Notes under the pieces: generated by a model
Database searches by the model: none
Told to the model about the DNA's origin: nothing
What the model saw: the letters and a program-made list of their open reading frames with translations, nothing else
Assembly (NCBI GenBank): GCA_014549065.1
Contig: JACDOX010000009.1
Location: 10,769,511-10,833,510 of the forward strand
Source of the DNA: Cardinalis cardinalis
Taxonomy: Eukaryota > Chordata > Aves > Passeriformes > Cardinalidae
Reading direction: 5' to 3'
DNA: 64,000 nucleotides
Position numbers and translations under genes: made by a program
Shown here: positions 23,133-35,561 of the stretch, in pieces
How the letters are laid out: every line of letters starts with the position of its first letter
Numbering within the stretch: position 1 is the first letter of the stretch

Positions 23133-25670
23133 ATATGTCCATTATAATTTACTTCCTATGTACTTACAGAAAAGCAGGTGGATTATGCAAGGAAATAGAA
23201 TCCCATATGCACTATAAAGACCCACCTGAAAAAGTGTGACCAGAGTTAAAAGGAAAAGAAATCACTTTTTTGTTTTAAATACATAATAAATATCTTCTCT
23301 GATAAGAGTTTGGGGACAGTGGTGAAATTTATGTATCAAAAATTGTGAATCTATTTTCCCTGGTTTATATTACTAACAATTCAACACAATGATCTGTCTC
23401 TTCCAGACACAGATAAAAAATGGCCTTTTGTTTTATCCATATTTTCATTTATTTACTTTATTCATGTATGCCAAACTGGGAATGGCTAAAATCCTCTTTT
23501 AAGACCCTAAATATCCTCAGATTAAAATTTCCTAGAAATCTTTTTCTTTTCCTGACAAAGTATCTTTTTTTTTCTTTTTTTTTTTCTGACTATACTGTAT
23601 GTTATTGCTCCTTGTAATTTTAAAGGACTCGAACAAAATACTTTCTTTTCTCCCTTACAAGCTGCAATTGTCTTTTCTGGGCACTATCTGGAAATATTTT
23701 ATTTTGCACATTTAAAGCAATTTCTGCCTAGATTCCTTCCTTCGTTAGGGTTGTTTTTTAATTTTATATGACTTAAGGCACTTAAAGGCTTCCAAGGCAG
23801 AAGTGGGAAAGGCAGAACATCTCACCATGTAGTAAGTGCCACGGAATCCCTGTGAGTTGAATCCCTGCTGTCTGAATTGTTGCCTTTTCTTGACAGCTTA
23901 TTGAAGCAGAGGTGGGTGTGAAGTACTGCTGGGTGCATGCTGCTTTCACTGGGAGGAAAGCCAGAGTGGGATGGAAAATACACCAGGGCATGTTCTGTAT
24001 ATTGCAATACCAGGGGATCAGGACTCTGATGTACATCATGGAAGGCATCACTCCACTTGAGAAAGCACTTCACAGAAACTTCTCCTGTACTTCTTATAAG
24101 AAACAGCTCATACATTTAAGACTGGAAATATATATTGGATCTTTCCAGAGATTCAACAAAGCACATTTTGACATAGAGTTTTCACAGAATTGCTATATAA
24201 TAAAGAAATTATAGATATTGTTCTCAGATAAATGACAAAGTTATAAAAATATTTGCAATTGCTACAACCAGAGAGTTACTATTAATAGTCACTAAATGTC
24301 AAAAGCATTAGAGAGCAGGGGCTTCGGCATGCAACATATTTTGATTATTGGAAAAGACATGGAAAGAGTTCCTATATACATGCCTGAGTTAAAGCAAAAG
24401 TGAGGTAATTTGGCTTGTTATCAATACCTTGCACTAAAGGGTAAACTAAGAAAAATTACTTTACTGTGGACTAAGGTTTCCTGCTTACTGTTTCATAATC
24501 TGGTTTTCTATTAGTCAGGCTTTAAAAATTGCCTCTGTTATAAACTCACAACTCCAATTGTTCCTGCTTCTGTTATAAACTAAACTTTTCCACTGGCATC
24601 TTTTATTGTACTGAAATTTTAAAGAAAATATGTGTGAAACTCATGTAAGGGAAAATGTGATTTTCTAACTAGACAATTGAGCAGTGTTGCTATAGTACTT
24701 TCAAATAAGCATACATACAGAGGCAAGTGGCACAGATTACATAAATCCTAAAATCAAGAATTCTATGTGTCACCTAGATAAATTTTTTGACCTTATGAAA
24801 TCACATGCACACAAAAAATCAACAAAGGATGAGTTGGAAGAGAGCATAGTTTAATCCTAAATACCTAGTTTACACTTATTGCATTAGTAATTTAATTATC
24901 AAAAATAGATATATGTGTAAAAAATAGCCTTGCATTCTGTTGTCTTCATCTACATAGTTGCAACTCGGTATTTTTACCATTTTTCACAATTCTATTCCAC
25001 AGACATTTTATTTATAATATCTGATCTCCTTTAAGAATTCCACATCACTGTTTCTTTAAATAAGAATATTCTAGAGGAAAATAAGAAATTGTTGCTTGGA
25101 CTTTTCTAACACCTTTGCGTCACAGTGAAACCTCAATAATCTCAAAGTAGTAGAGAGAAACTCTTCCAGACTGAAGGCAGAGTCCTGACCCGCTGAGAGA
25201 GGGAGTAGAATCTACATGTCTTCACAAAAAAACCCAAAGTGGGCTGCGTGTCATTGGAAATACACCCTACTCAGAATGCCGCAAACAGATGAGGCCAGGA
25301 GACTGGGCAAAAATCCCAACGGAGCATCCCATGCTTTCTGTGCATTCCATGTTTTCTGAAGAAATGTTTGGTGACAAAATCCTACACTTCTGCGACAATC
25401 TTGACTCTGATAGGCTTACAGATAGAACAATTATGTGCTGAATTGTGCACTTCTGACATAATGAAAAATACATAGGTTATTAGGACAGGTTAAACAGAAT
25501 CAGAACTTATCTATATGCTAAAGAGAATCCCTTGATTTGCTTGAAATCTGACATTTTCAGGTCTTCAAGTGTTTATAGTTTACTGATAGCTTTGTTTTTT
25601 GCATATGCATGTTTGGTTATGAAATATTTATTATATCATTTTGCTTATAATTCCTAGTTGTAAAGCAGGA

Positions 25671-25692
25671 ATGAACTGAAGTGAAATGAATT
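25671..25692 (+). repeat. 22-bp exact dispersed repeat, copy 2
   Basis: Identical to 22500-22521 over 22 bases, same orientation, about 3.2 kb away. The flanking sequence is unrelated by eye. Confidence 0.7.
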
Positions 25693-28600
25693 GTACATAG
25701 ACGTGAAAAAAAACCTCTGCCCCAAAGAATTTACACACCAACCATAAGAGAAAACAGATGGGCAGAGACAGATGGAAGAAGGAAATAATGAGACTTCTAT
25801 GATGGATATAAGAAATGTAATTAGGCTGATCATTTACCCATGCATTGTAAAGTTTTCCATGACACCACAGACAGATTTTTAAGAGAAGTTCTGCATTACA
25901 GACCTTTTCTGTCTCCTGCTGTAACAAGGGCACTTCTGCCACTCAAAGCAGCACAGTTCAGGAGAAGTAACTTGCTCAGTAATTGCTTACTCATGTACCC
26001 TTATGCTGAAGTGTCTCTTGGAAATTAGCCAGCTTCTAAGCCCTTTCACAGTGGGAAGATAAGGCAGAGATAGTGTTTAAAGCTTTTCCTTTTCTGTTTN
26101 GTTAATGAAGCATCATCAGTTTGATAACATTCTGATGACCGTGCTTCCTAACAAGGGAAAGAGATAATAAAAGCATATTATTTATATATAAATATATTAT
26201 TATTTAATAACTACTTTTCTCCTCCCCACATTGTTACTTTGATAGCAGAAGGCTGAAATTAGCTCCTGATTAAAATAAATTTACAGGTCTTCAGTTGTTC
26301 ACTTTTATCTAGTTATGTTTGCAAAATTTGTCTTTACTAGAAACTGAAGATCTAATGATTTTGTGGTGTATTGAAGAAAATACATGAAGAATGGTTAGGT
26401 CACCTTTGGTTTTGAGCATGAATCAAACTTAATCTCCACAGAAGAAACAATGATTAAGTTAAACAAGACAAAATACATTTGTCTTGTTTGTTTCATACAG
26501 GACATCTGCTCAGCTAGAAAAAGGACTGTATTTTTTAAGGTTAACAAAAATGCCATAAAGTATCCAAATTAATCTATTGTGTTTTATTACAAAGAGGAAT
26601 AAATTTTTCTTGTCAAACACAGACATCTGGGCCTGTAGTATGAATATGGTAAATCGAATAAATGGTTAAGTGTACTTTCTCTCTAGAATTCAGATGTCTC
26701 TTACACCTTAAAATATATATAAAACGCTCATTGCTTCCCAGAAATGCTGAAACCAACACACATGCAAATATAAATCAATAAATAATAAAGGTCATTGATC
26801 ATTCAATTAAAGAGGCACTTTGCAGTAAGCATCTTCATAATCTTGCACCAACACTTGATATTTGAGGAATAATAAAATTTTCTGATCCTTTAATGCTAAA
26901 CATGGAGCAATTCACATTTAAATCAGAACGTTCTTAATTATGTTAAATTATGATTGAAATGCAAGGTAGGCCTGACAGAAATTGTGTATCTGCCCATGTG
27001 CTGTTATGGGAGGCAACGTCAAAGCACCGCAGAGCACAAGTTCACTCTGGATAAAACAGCACAATACACTGGAAAGAAGACAAAGAGTCTTCAGTTATAC
27101 AATCAGATCATGTACAGTCACAACTGTTTTTGATGGTCAGCAACTACCATTTCCCATGGAAAGGAATATAGGAATGGGATAATGACACTCAATTGTCACA
27201 TAAAACTTATTTTATATTTTTTGTCCTAGTATTCACAAAAGTACCTGGAATTCTCCACGTAAGTTACCTGAACCAGCAAATTTTTCTTTTCATGCACAAA
27301 CGCCTAGTTTTGCTTCTTTTTGCTCCAACTAAGAAAAAGGGTCAATTCACATCTGGCTGCACTGAATTAAATATAAAACTACTGGTGCCTTCAGTGTGAA
27401 GAGGTTTCACTTGAAAATGTATTTCCTTCTTTCTGNTTTTCCTCATAGAAGAGCTGTCAAGTGTCTGAGAATAAAAATAATCCATGTATTTCATGTGAAG
27501 GAGCTAGAGCTAAGGTGGGGCAAATCAGGTAGCACCTGAAGTGCAATAGCAACTGGAGAAAACATTCCTCTTGAAACATGCACTCAAATGACATTCAGTT
27601 TTTCTTCAGNTTCAGTTATAATTTCAGATTTGAACTACATAGGTACACCAAAGGCTTCTGACAGTTACTGTTGAAACTAATGTTCCTTTAGAATAGCCAT
27701 AAATTACAGCCCAGCCAGATTTTCTAGCCTATCTTATTTTTTCAGCAATTTCCCCTCTCCCTTTTCTTCCCAGATTTTTCTTCTTTTCTTATCTGATGGT
27801 ACCCAGATGTGGGGTGATCAAATTCACTTTTGCTGTGATATTCCTCTCTACACTGAAATGCCTGGCTAGTCTGCAAACATGTTTTGGCAAGGGCAGCTTC
27901 ATCGAGCAAGATAACTAGGAATCTGATGATTTCAACCTCACTGCAGGCTACTTTATCCAGATTCAAACAGCATTTTGATTATTCTTTTACCATTTTTGAT
28001 GCTCTTCACAGTTTTGCTTGTCACCTCTTAACCCATCCTTCTCATTGTCAGAGACAGAATCAAAAGAGTACTGCAGTTATGTCCTCTGGAAACACTTGGT
28101 AAGTGAGCAACCTCTGTGTGGGTTGAATTCTGGATAGGGAAAAAAATGTGGTTATTTCCACTAGATCAACAAATAACCTTGGGAAAGAAAAAGGTGAAAG
28201 AACTTACTCCTTAATAATATAGCCATGCTGCCGAGTTGCAGCTAACTTTATGTCTTTGTAGATAAGTAACTGTTCTGACAAGAAAGTGATAAGGCAAAAT
28301 CCAGCATTTCNTTAGGATTTATACAAAATGCTTCCGAATTCTGTTTTCTTGTGAAGAATGGAGGTAAGCTCCACAATGTCTCTGCTTTCTCAGACACATT
28401 TTTTTCATGACATTTTCTACTTCCCCTGATGCCATCAAATGTGTTAAGTGCGTGTCTTTCGAGTGTCTCACAAGACTGTAAAATGCTTAACACATAGCTT
28501 TCTTTTTGTGCTTCAAGCCTTGACTTTGATACTTAGGAAAATGGCCATAACTCAGAACTGGTTACCATCTGAGCTACCTAACCTCAAAAAAACCTGTGTT

Positions 28601-29756
28601 TGGCAGCTTTCTTGTTTAATTAAGAGTTTTGGAAGGCTAAATGGCAAGCAAAACAGAGCTTTTGTTTCTATAATGAGAACCTCTGAGACTGAACACTGNG
28701 AAACAAAATGGACAATACAGTAACAAATTTTATTACTGCCACACTTCATGGCTTGATTCATGTCCCAATTAAACAGNGTACAATGCAATACAGTCCAATG
28801 GAGCACAAAGTGTTCACAAATTCTGAAATATTCTGCTCTCACAAAATACAAACTATACATTTCCTTGCATTTTACAAGTATTCAAATCAGTAATATACAG
28901 AAACATTNAAAAAGAATCCTAAATTTATTACTGATGTGATTTCAGGGATAATTTTAACCCTGGTTTCCAATAAGGAATGGTGGAAATATATTTTTCAATA
29001 ATACATGGTTTTCAAACATGCTACATGTCCTTGTAGATATTTGAAAGGTTNTAAGATCTTAATAATTTAATTTTAAAGAGATCAATTTTATATCAGAATG
29101 TATTTTGACATATTTGGAGCCAGTTCCATTTATCTTCTGATTTTATAGGTACTATCCCAGCTGTGTTATGTAGGGCTCAAATGGCTTCAAGTGCTTATTA
29201 AAAATTGAGCCGTTTCCAAGGAAAAGTAGATCTTACAAATGTGTCATGTACCCAACCTTAAGCCTCTAAATGTTTCACATTCTGAATTGTTTGCTTCTAA
29301 AAACCTAAAAGAGAACATAATGCNATCAAATGTTGCATCTAAAAGACATAAACCACAAAACTAGGCTAGTGGGAAAAAGAAGTAAGCTGTTGTTGATAGT
29401 TCTCATTGATATAAGACAGTGAGGATCAGAAAGGGTATAAAACTGGCTTTCAGCCATCAAATCAGTAAGATACATTTCAAGAATTCAAAGTGAAATAATG
29501 ACAGATTTTTAGAAAGAAAAACGTACACATGAGTAATCTCCAACGTCATGAATTGAACTTGTCTGTCAGCTGGAAAAACCAGCAAAAGCTTGTACTGAAG
29601 TCTCATTATCTGATTGAATTTGGGAAAGTACCTGACCTAAAAGGTTTGGTCTCTTTCTCAGAGTGTTAGAAGGAATTCAGAAGAAACCTACTGTAATTGC
29701 CATGTGGAAACAAAACAGATGGGCAGCAAGAAATCATTCCCAAGAGCACTATATAC

Positions 29757-29937
29757 CAGGTTCTTTGGACAACACATCCATTTCACTCTGTGTTTTCTGA
29801 ACATGATCTCCTGTCTGTTTCATCAATGTGAGCATGGTGACTGGTGTAACCAACACACCCAAACTCAGTGAAAGTCCAGTGTTTGCATATGTCTCCTTTG
29901 CCACAGACAAAGAAGTTCTGATGAAGAGTTCACCTGT
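29757..29937 (-). CDS. possible exon of an unrecognised minus-strand gene
   Basis: A long pyrimidine-rich lead (gttctttctaccatctattt, then ctctaag) precedes 60 open codons plus one split base, ending at a weak donor CCTG|GTATAT; a stop follows three bases into the intron. A second acceptor, gacag, lies four bases downstream. The peptide begins TGELFIRTSLSVAKETY, has a hydrophobic centre (LSLGVLVTPVTMLTLM) and a polar end. It is the most upstream minus-strand candidate and its link to the others cannot be shown here. Product not recognised. Confidence 0.3.
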
Positions 29938-30648
29938 CTTAGAGAAATAGATGGTAGAAAGAACTAGGAAGAAAATTTGAAAGGACAGAAGGATCAAGGA
30001 TGCCACAGAGAGGTAGTGCTGACAGGTGATAGGAGTGAAGAAATATTGAGATTGGCGCTACTGAAAAAATAAAATAGAAAAAAAATAGAACTAGCAGAAC
30101 TTGGTACTGAGGCAGAGGAATGCACTATTTTGTTTTCTTTATTTTCCTAGAATTTCATTACTCTGTTGCCATCTCTTTATCTTAGCTTCTGTCTCCTTTT
30201 GCTCTCATCTTTCTGCTTTCTCCTGTGTGTACCTCCCTCTTTTCAGTCTCCATTTACTTAACACCCTTCCAAACACCCATGGTTCCACCTCTTCTCGCCT
30301 TCTTGTTCAGAGGAGATAAAATATGTTTTCTAAAGGAAATTACCAACATTAAATGTCAATAAAGACATTTAATCAGATTCATAGATTTGTGTTTAATAGT
30401 TACCCTTAAAAGCCTTTGAGTTGAAAACTTCGACACTTTTATAAAGAATCAATGTTTTGAATATAGAGAAATCAAAGCAGTGTCTGGCAGTATATTTGAC
30501 AAAAAAAGATTTAAAAGGANGTGAATGACATATTGTGATGGGAATATATTATTTATTTGAAGACTGTAGTCATAATATATTAATGAAAAGAAGAATGACT
30601 GTTCTTAACAGTGACGATTCCCATCCTCCTGGTTAACAATGTGTTCAG
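29938..30648. other. no recognised feature
   Basis: AT-rich, with a T/C-rich stretch at about 30120-30250. No supported feature. Confidence 0.45.
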
Positions 30649-30798
30649 ACGCTGTCCAACAGCACCATGGACAGTGACAAAAAAGCTCCTGTGCCAAAGT
30701 TCAGCCATGGCCACAGTTCATCACTTCAAGCTCTTGAGAGGAGCCTGGATGACTCAAGACATACTGAGCCTTTCACTTCTGTCATGGTCTATCCTCCA
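30649..30798 (+). CDS. possible plus-strand exon, unrecognised
   Basis: After an acceptor ending gtgttcag, with a branch-like ggttaac upstream, 50 codons are open in phase 0 to a donor-like CCA|GTATTT; a stop follows 12 bases later. The peptide is polar (NSTMDSDKKAPVPKFSHG, then SSLQALERSLDDS). A second plus frame is open for 100 codons over the same bases, and composition here is richer in GC than the flanks, so the frame is not certain. The pyrimidine tract is modest. Could be an exon, an old retrocopy or chance. Confidence 0.22.
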
Positions 30799-33700
30799 GT
30801 ATTTAATATATGAAAAGTTTGATCTGCACCAGAAGAGTATTTTAAATTTATTCTTGCAACAGGTTTACCTTCTGCTTGTAAAAATGCAGTATTTTTCTGC
30901 GTTCTCACACTAACTCTTGAAGTCCTCTCTTAAACCTGTCTAGTTATCTTCAGCTTACATTAATATCCTATCCCCTGGTGAACCTCAGATTTCACCAGGA
31001 AAATGTTTCTCAATGAGAATTACCTTGTTTTACAGAAACCTGAGCTTTCCTAACAGTTTTCAATCATGTAAAAGACGTTTCTTAAAATATCATTCTTTCA
31101 GACCTAGACCAGTAAGCCAATTGTGAAACAAGACTTCAGAATATATTTTAAAAGAAATTTTATGGATGGAAGAAATTTATTTAAAATTAAATTTCTTTAA
31201 AAACCACAGAGGGATCTTGTGTGGAATGCTCATAATGACATTGAAATGACATTCCTATCACATATCCAAACTGCCATTCTATCTGTGCTGTTGTTTTTGG
31301 AGACAATTGCAAAAGATCCTCTCCAATGCATGACTCTGACACGCAGACTATTAGACAGTTCTAAAGCTGCCAGTTCAGAATCTCACATTATAAAGTGAAG
31401 CCACCTGAGTTTCATTCCATCAGTTCAACCTACATCATTAAAAAAATGTTCAAGGTTCTTCTATCTTACCCTTGAAGAATTTTCAGCAAAGATTTATATT
31501 ACTTTTTATAAACAGAGTTAATATAAAGACAAAAACTCATTACAATGAAAATAATATTCTTATATTTAGCTCTTTGGGAATAAAAGCAACACTGACATAT
31601 AATATTGCTATGTTCTCCAAAAGACTTGTGAATTTAAAATGACTGTGTCATCCAACAAAATGGGCAAATGTTTTCTCTAACTCTTTTTTAATCTCACATT
31701 TCAGAATACAGGATAAGTCAATAAAGTGCTTTCCCCACATTACTTTGCCTGTATACTGCTGTTCATTGAAAGATTAAGTACAAGTGGAACATCAAGTGGA
31801 GCAATCAAGAGTTGATATTGTATGTTTGCAGCTAGCTTGAAAACAAAAAGCCTTTAAACAATCATCAGTGATTTTCCTGTAGTTTGACTTACACAGACTG
31901 GGAATGCAAATCAATATAGTGCATCTTCAATGCTGCATATTTTCCTCTAAAATTTGATGCTTGTCATATTTGATTGTCTATAGATTTGTAGACCATTAGT
32001 CCACAGAATTTATAATTGTTATATCTGTGCTTTGAATTTTTAGTGTTTAGTTGTCAAATTAAAGCTTTAGATTTACCTGCAGTTCTATTTGTTAAGGATA
32101 TGACCATAATCTTGGATATAACCACCTAAATCAGGATTAAAAAAACAGAAGCCAATACACTTTTGCTGGTTAGAAACAGAGTGAATTCAGCATGAATTTA
32201 TCTTCTCTCAGGGGAAAAGGGCATCCTTAANGCCTATGAGTTTTCAGTAACATTAAACCATCATTTAAAAAACACTTTTCTATTTCAATTTGAAAAGACT
32301 TAGTTTTAAAGGTAGTTTTAAAGCTTAATTTTCTAACATAGACTGACAACAATTGGGAAAAAACCCAACCAAAACAGATAATCAGATAGGCTTCTGATTT
32401 AATTTACACAAACAAATTCCTGCTCTGTAAACTATCGTTCTTATTTTAAGTTGTTTTCTGAGCAGTATTTGTTTGTTTGCTTGACAAAAGGATCAACATC
32501 TTTATGTAAAAAAGTACTTTTGTATCAGATCTGGTTTTTTGCTTTTTTTATTGCACCAGATCAGACACTTACAAATTCTTACTCACAGAATGAAAACATA
32601 CACACACACATATTATTTCTGAAAACAGACTTCTGAGGATCTACNCTAAATCCACAGATGCTTAAGTGTTCCTGGACCATGTCTGAAAGCCTTAAACCTG
32701 CACTTACCTTGGTCCCATGAGCAATTAGATACATGAAATACTATTTTGAGGTGTTTCATGGAAACAAAAGTTCATATCCTTAACCCTGNTCTGGTTTATC
32801 CATGGCATCCCTCTCTGGGACACTGTATCCCTATTTCAGATGTACTGGTGACTTTTTCTCAGGAAAATTCTGCAGAAAAAGAAGAGTTTGCACTTTTGAG
32901 ACTAGAGTGCGTGGGAGACAAACTGATCACGTGCAACAGCTGCAGCAAAGTTATTTGTGGTCTAAAATAGGCCAGACAGGCTTAGGAAAGAAATGTGCNA
33001 AGAAAAAAGTGTTTGCTGAGGTGTTACCACAGCAGTAAAATCACTATAAATAGCTTGCACAGCCTGTGAATGAACACTTGCAAAAAACCCACTCCCTAAA
33101 ATGGAAGGAAAAAAAAAAGGAATGTTCACAGAAAATATCTGGGGATTTCTTTTATCTTTTCTCAGGGGAACTGTGTCTCCTTATTTGCTGTTATTGATCT
33201 TTTTATGAAACCTTGCATTTTTGGTTTACTGTAATTGAGAAAGTGAGTGAATCATACTCTGAAACCATAAAGTTTAATATGCTGTGAGGAGAAAATAATT
33301 AACTAATTAAAAATGGTTCATATAGTACCTCATGAGTCACAGCTTGTGCGTAATATGATGCCAAGTCATCATGTGCAGNGTTTAGCTCTTGAACTCCATT
33401 TGTNTCCNNTTTGTAAAAAAAGTGAGCCTTATGCCAGATTCCCAAATCATGCAGAAATTTGAGAGCCCAACCTTGTTTCTTTCNCCCAAATCCATTGTGC
33501 AGCATTGCCCATTTTTGGTGCTACTCTCCCCAGTTTGCTAAATTATGTTAAATAACATTCCTGTGGTTAAAAGAACACTGGAAGTTCTTTAAATCACCCT
33601 TTTCCAGCCCAGAGGATAGCAAGTTTCTTAACTGTGGTAAGTATCATGTTTTACTCACTGACTCCAAAAAGCTGCAATTCTAAAGTGGAAAGAAATGTGA

Positions 33701-34680
33701 CAAACCCCATACTTCTTGGCAGATTCAATTTTAGTACATGTCTTTCAAAGCTATCATAATGTCAGACAAAAATGTCTCACCTAAATTTTTTTCATCACGA
33801 GATGCTTCATTTCCAAATGAAGATCTGTTCTGTCTTTCCTGAAAGCCAGATATGTACAACATACACGTTTAGTCACAGAGTGAGCTGAACAGGTTACATT
33901 TTTGTAAGCTTCATGTTAAAACATTAACAAGCTATCATTATATATATATTATCTGAGGTGTAATTATCTTTTATGACCTTTTCAGTGTATTCCTGTCATA
34001 TTTTTTAATTCAGAACAATTACTGTTAATTAGTGGTTGCTGATGAAACAGACGAGCCATGTTAGATTGCAAGTATCATGCAAGAAGCCTTGTTACTTTAA
34101 GCACAGATCCAGATGAGTCATTAAAAAGTTCTAATGAATAAAAAGGCAATAGCAGGAATTTTGACATAGAATGGTAGAGTACTCAGGAAGCTATACTACT
34201 AATAATCCATGTTATCCTTAAATTCTCTCACTGCATGAATCATTTTACTCAGAAACAGCGAGGGAAAAATTGCACTTCACTTTTGTGAAATGGCTCTATG
34301 GCAACTGAGCAGAGAAGTATTTGTGTTAATTCTTCTACTGAATTTACTATTGAGAAGCACAAGAGTTATTTCATCATCCTTTCAATGTTCTTAATCTCAT
34401 TAGAATTGCCTAAGAAGCTGCATATGGAACAGTTTTAAAGTGAATTTGTTCTCCCTATACAGAATACACATGACTGAGGTACATTATATCTCTTTTGTAA
34501 AAGAAAACCAGTCATTTCAAGGTAAAACCAGCAGTATTCTCTCTGCTTAAGCATCTCAGAACAACAGCAATACAATTCTTACTGTGAGTTCTGTATACAC
34601 TCTGCTATTTTGAGATTCGAAGAGTTGCAGTACATTTTTTTTGTGACAGCTTAGCTCACAGCATTATATTTTGCCACAGA
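30799..34680. other. no recognised feature
   Basis: AT-rich DNA with a short (CA) run at 32598-32611. Plus-strand open frames at 32746-33038 and N-rich sequence at 33360-33490 are not supported as genes. Confidence 0.45.
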
Positions 34681-34775
34681 AATTTAGGACCTGAGCCAAA
34701 ATGGAGGCAGTGGAAACGTTCCCATTGACGTCAGCGAGCCTTGGATAAGGCCCCAGACGGCTAAGGACTAGGATT
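34681..34775. repeat. possible remnant of an old amniote interspersed repeat
   Basis: The segment reads cctgagccaaaatggaggca, then cccattgacgtcagcgag, then ggataaggcccc. This resembles the widespread amniote motif around cccattgacttcaatggg followed by ggatcaggcccta, which I know from old, slowly decaying repeats in birds and reptiles. It also contains a perfect cAMP-response-element octamer TGACGTCA. The family name cannot be fixed without a repeat library. Confidence 0.35.
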
Positions 34776-34920
34776 GTCAACTTACAATTAATGTAATTAA
34801 TGCATCTACACTGGCCCTAGAGCAGTCCAGGCAGAAAATTCCTCTTTTGCTGCTAGAATTTAGCATCTTTTACTAGGAACTTTGAGAAAACACAAATTAA
34901 AATAGGAAGAAAAAAAAGCA

Positions 34921-34939
34921 GGGGGGTGGAGGGGGAGGG
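34921..34939 (+). other. G-rich run with weak quadruplex potential
   Basis: Six G, TGGA, five G, A, three G, flanked by an A-rich purine tract. Only three tracts of three or more G are present besides a GG, so a stable quadruplex is less likely than at 10121. Confidence 0.4.
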
Positions 34940-35541
34940 CACAAGAGAAAGGAGGAGAACATCTACAGCTTTTTGAGGATAAACCAGAAGCTTATACTGA
35001 AGTCTCTGTGTAAGCTATTAATTGTTGATCTCTAATATAACAGAATAATAATATTCAGCAATGCAATGACAGTGGATACAAAGGTAGTTTCCATTCACAG
35101 TTCAAGGCTGTTGCCTTTATGGGTCTGAAACCTTTCTCAATTAAACGAAGGTGTCTAAAAAGAAAGGAGGAGTCTGAATCTAGAGACTGAAGTACAGTGC
35201 TAACAGTAAAAGAAACATTTCAGTTTGTAAGAGAGCTGTTTCTGANGTTTTAATGTGCTTACTACAGGTATTTTTGAGGGGTTGAAAAAGGTAACTAATG
35301 CANTGTGACTTACAGAGTATCACTAGCTAATATTGGAGGCAACAGCTTCAGTAAAACTAACAAAGTGAACAGACAAAACTTATTATACTATTTCCTTATT
35401 GCTTTTATATTCTAAGCCTTTTTATTTTTACATAATAACATGTTTGGGCTCTCTACCTCATAATTTGAGCTTATTTTTGTAATGTTTTTGTAATGTTTTA
35501 CGTCACTTATGTTTAATTCTGTAAAAAATGCACTGATTTAA

Positions 35542-35561
35542 TTTTCTTTCTTTCTTTCTTT
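35542..35561. repeat. (TTTC) microsatellite, about five units
   Basis: A short uninterrupted run of TTTC units, with no neighbouring element that would explain it. Confidence 0.9.

Larger units (their letters stand above)
21538..29756. other. non-coding or intronic DNA with simple repeats
   Basis: Holds the 46-base T run (23082-23127), T/C-rich low-complexity DNA near 23560-23590 and one copy each of a 22-bp exact repeat at 22500 and 25671. Weak open patches with partial splice signals occur at 23820-23900 (minus), 27740-27966 (minus) and 28052-28098 (plus). None is strong enough to call. Confidence 0.45.

Noticed and set aside
22985..23239. Plus-strand frames encoding long phenylalanine runs
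   Set aside because: They are translations of the 46-base T tract.
26160..26210. AT palindromes as an origin or attachment site
   Set aside because: Self-complementarity is expected in runs of A and T, and no further structure supports a function.
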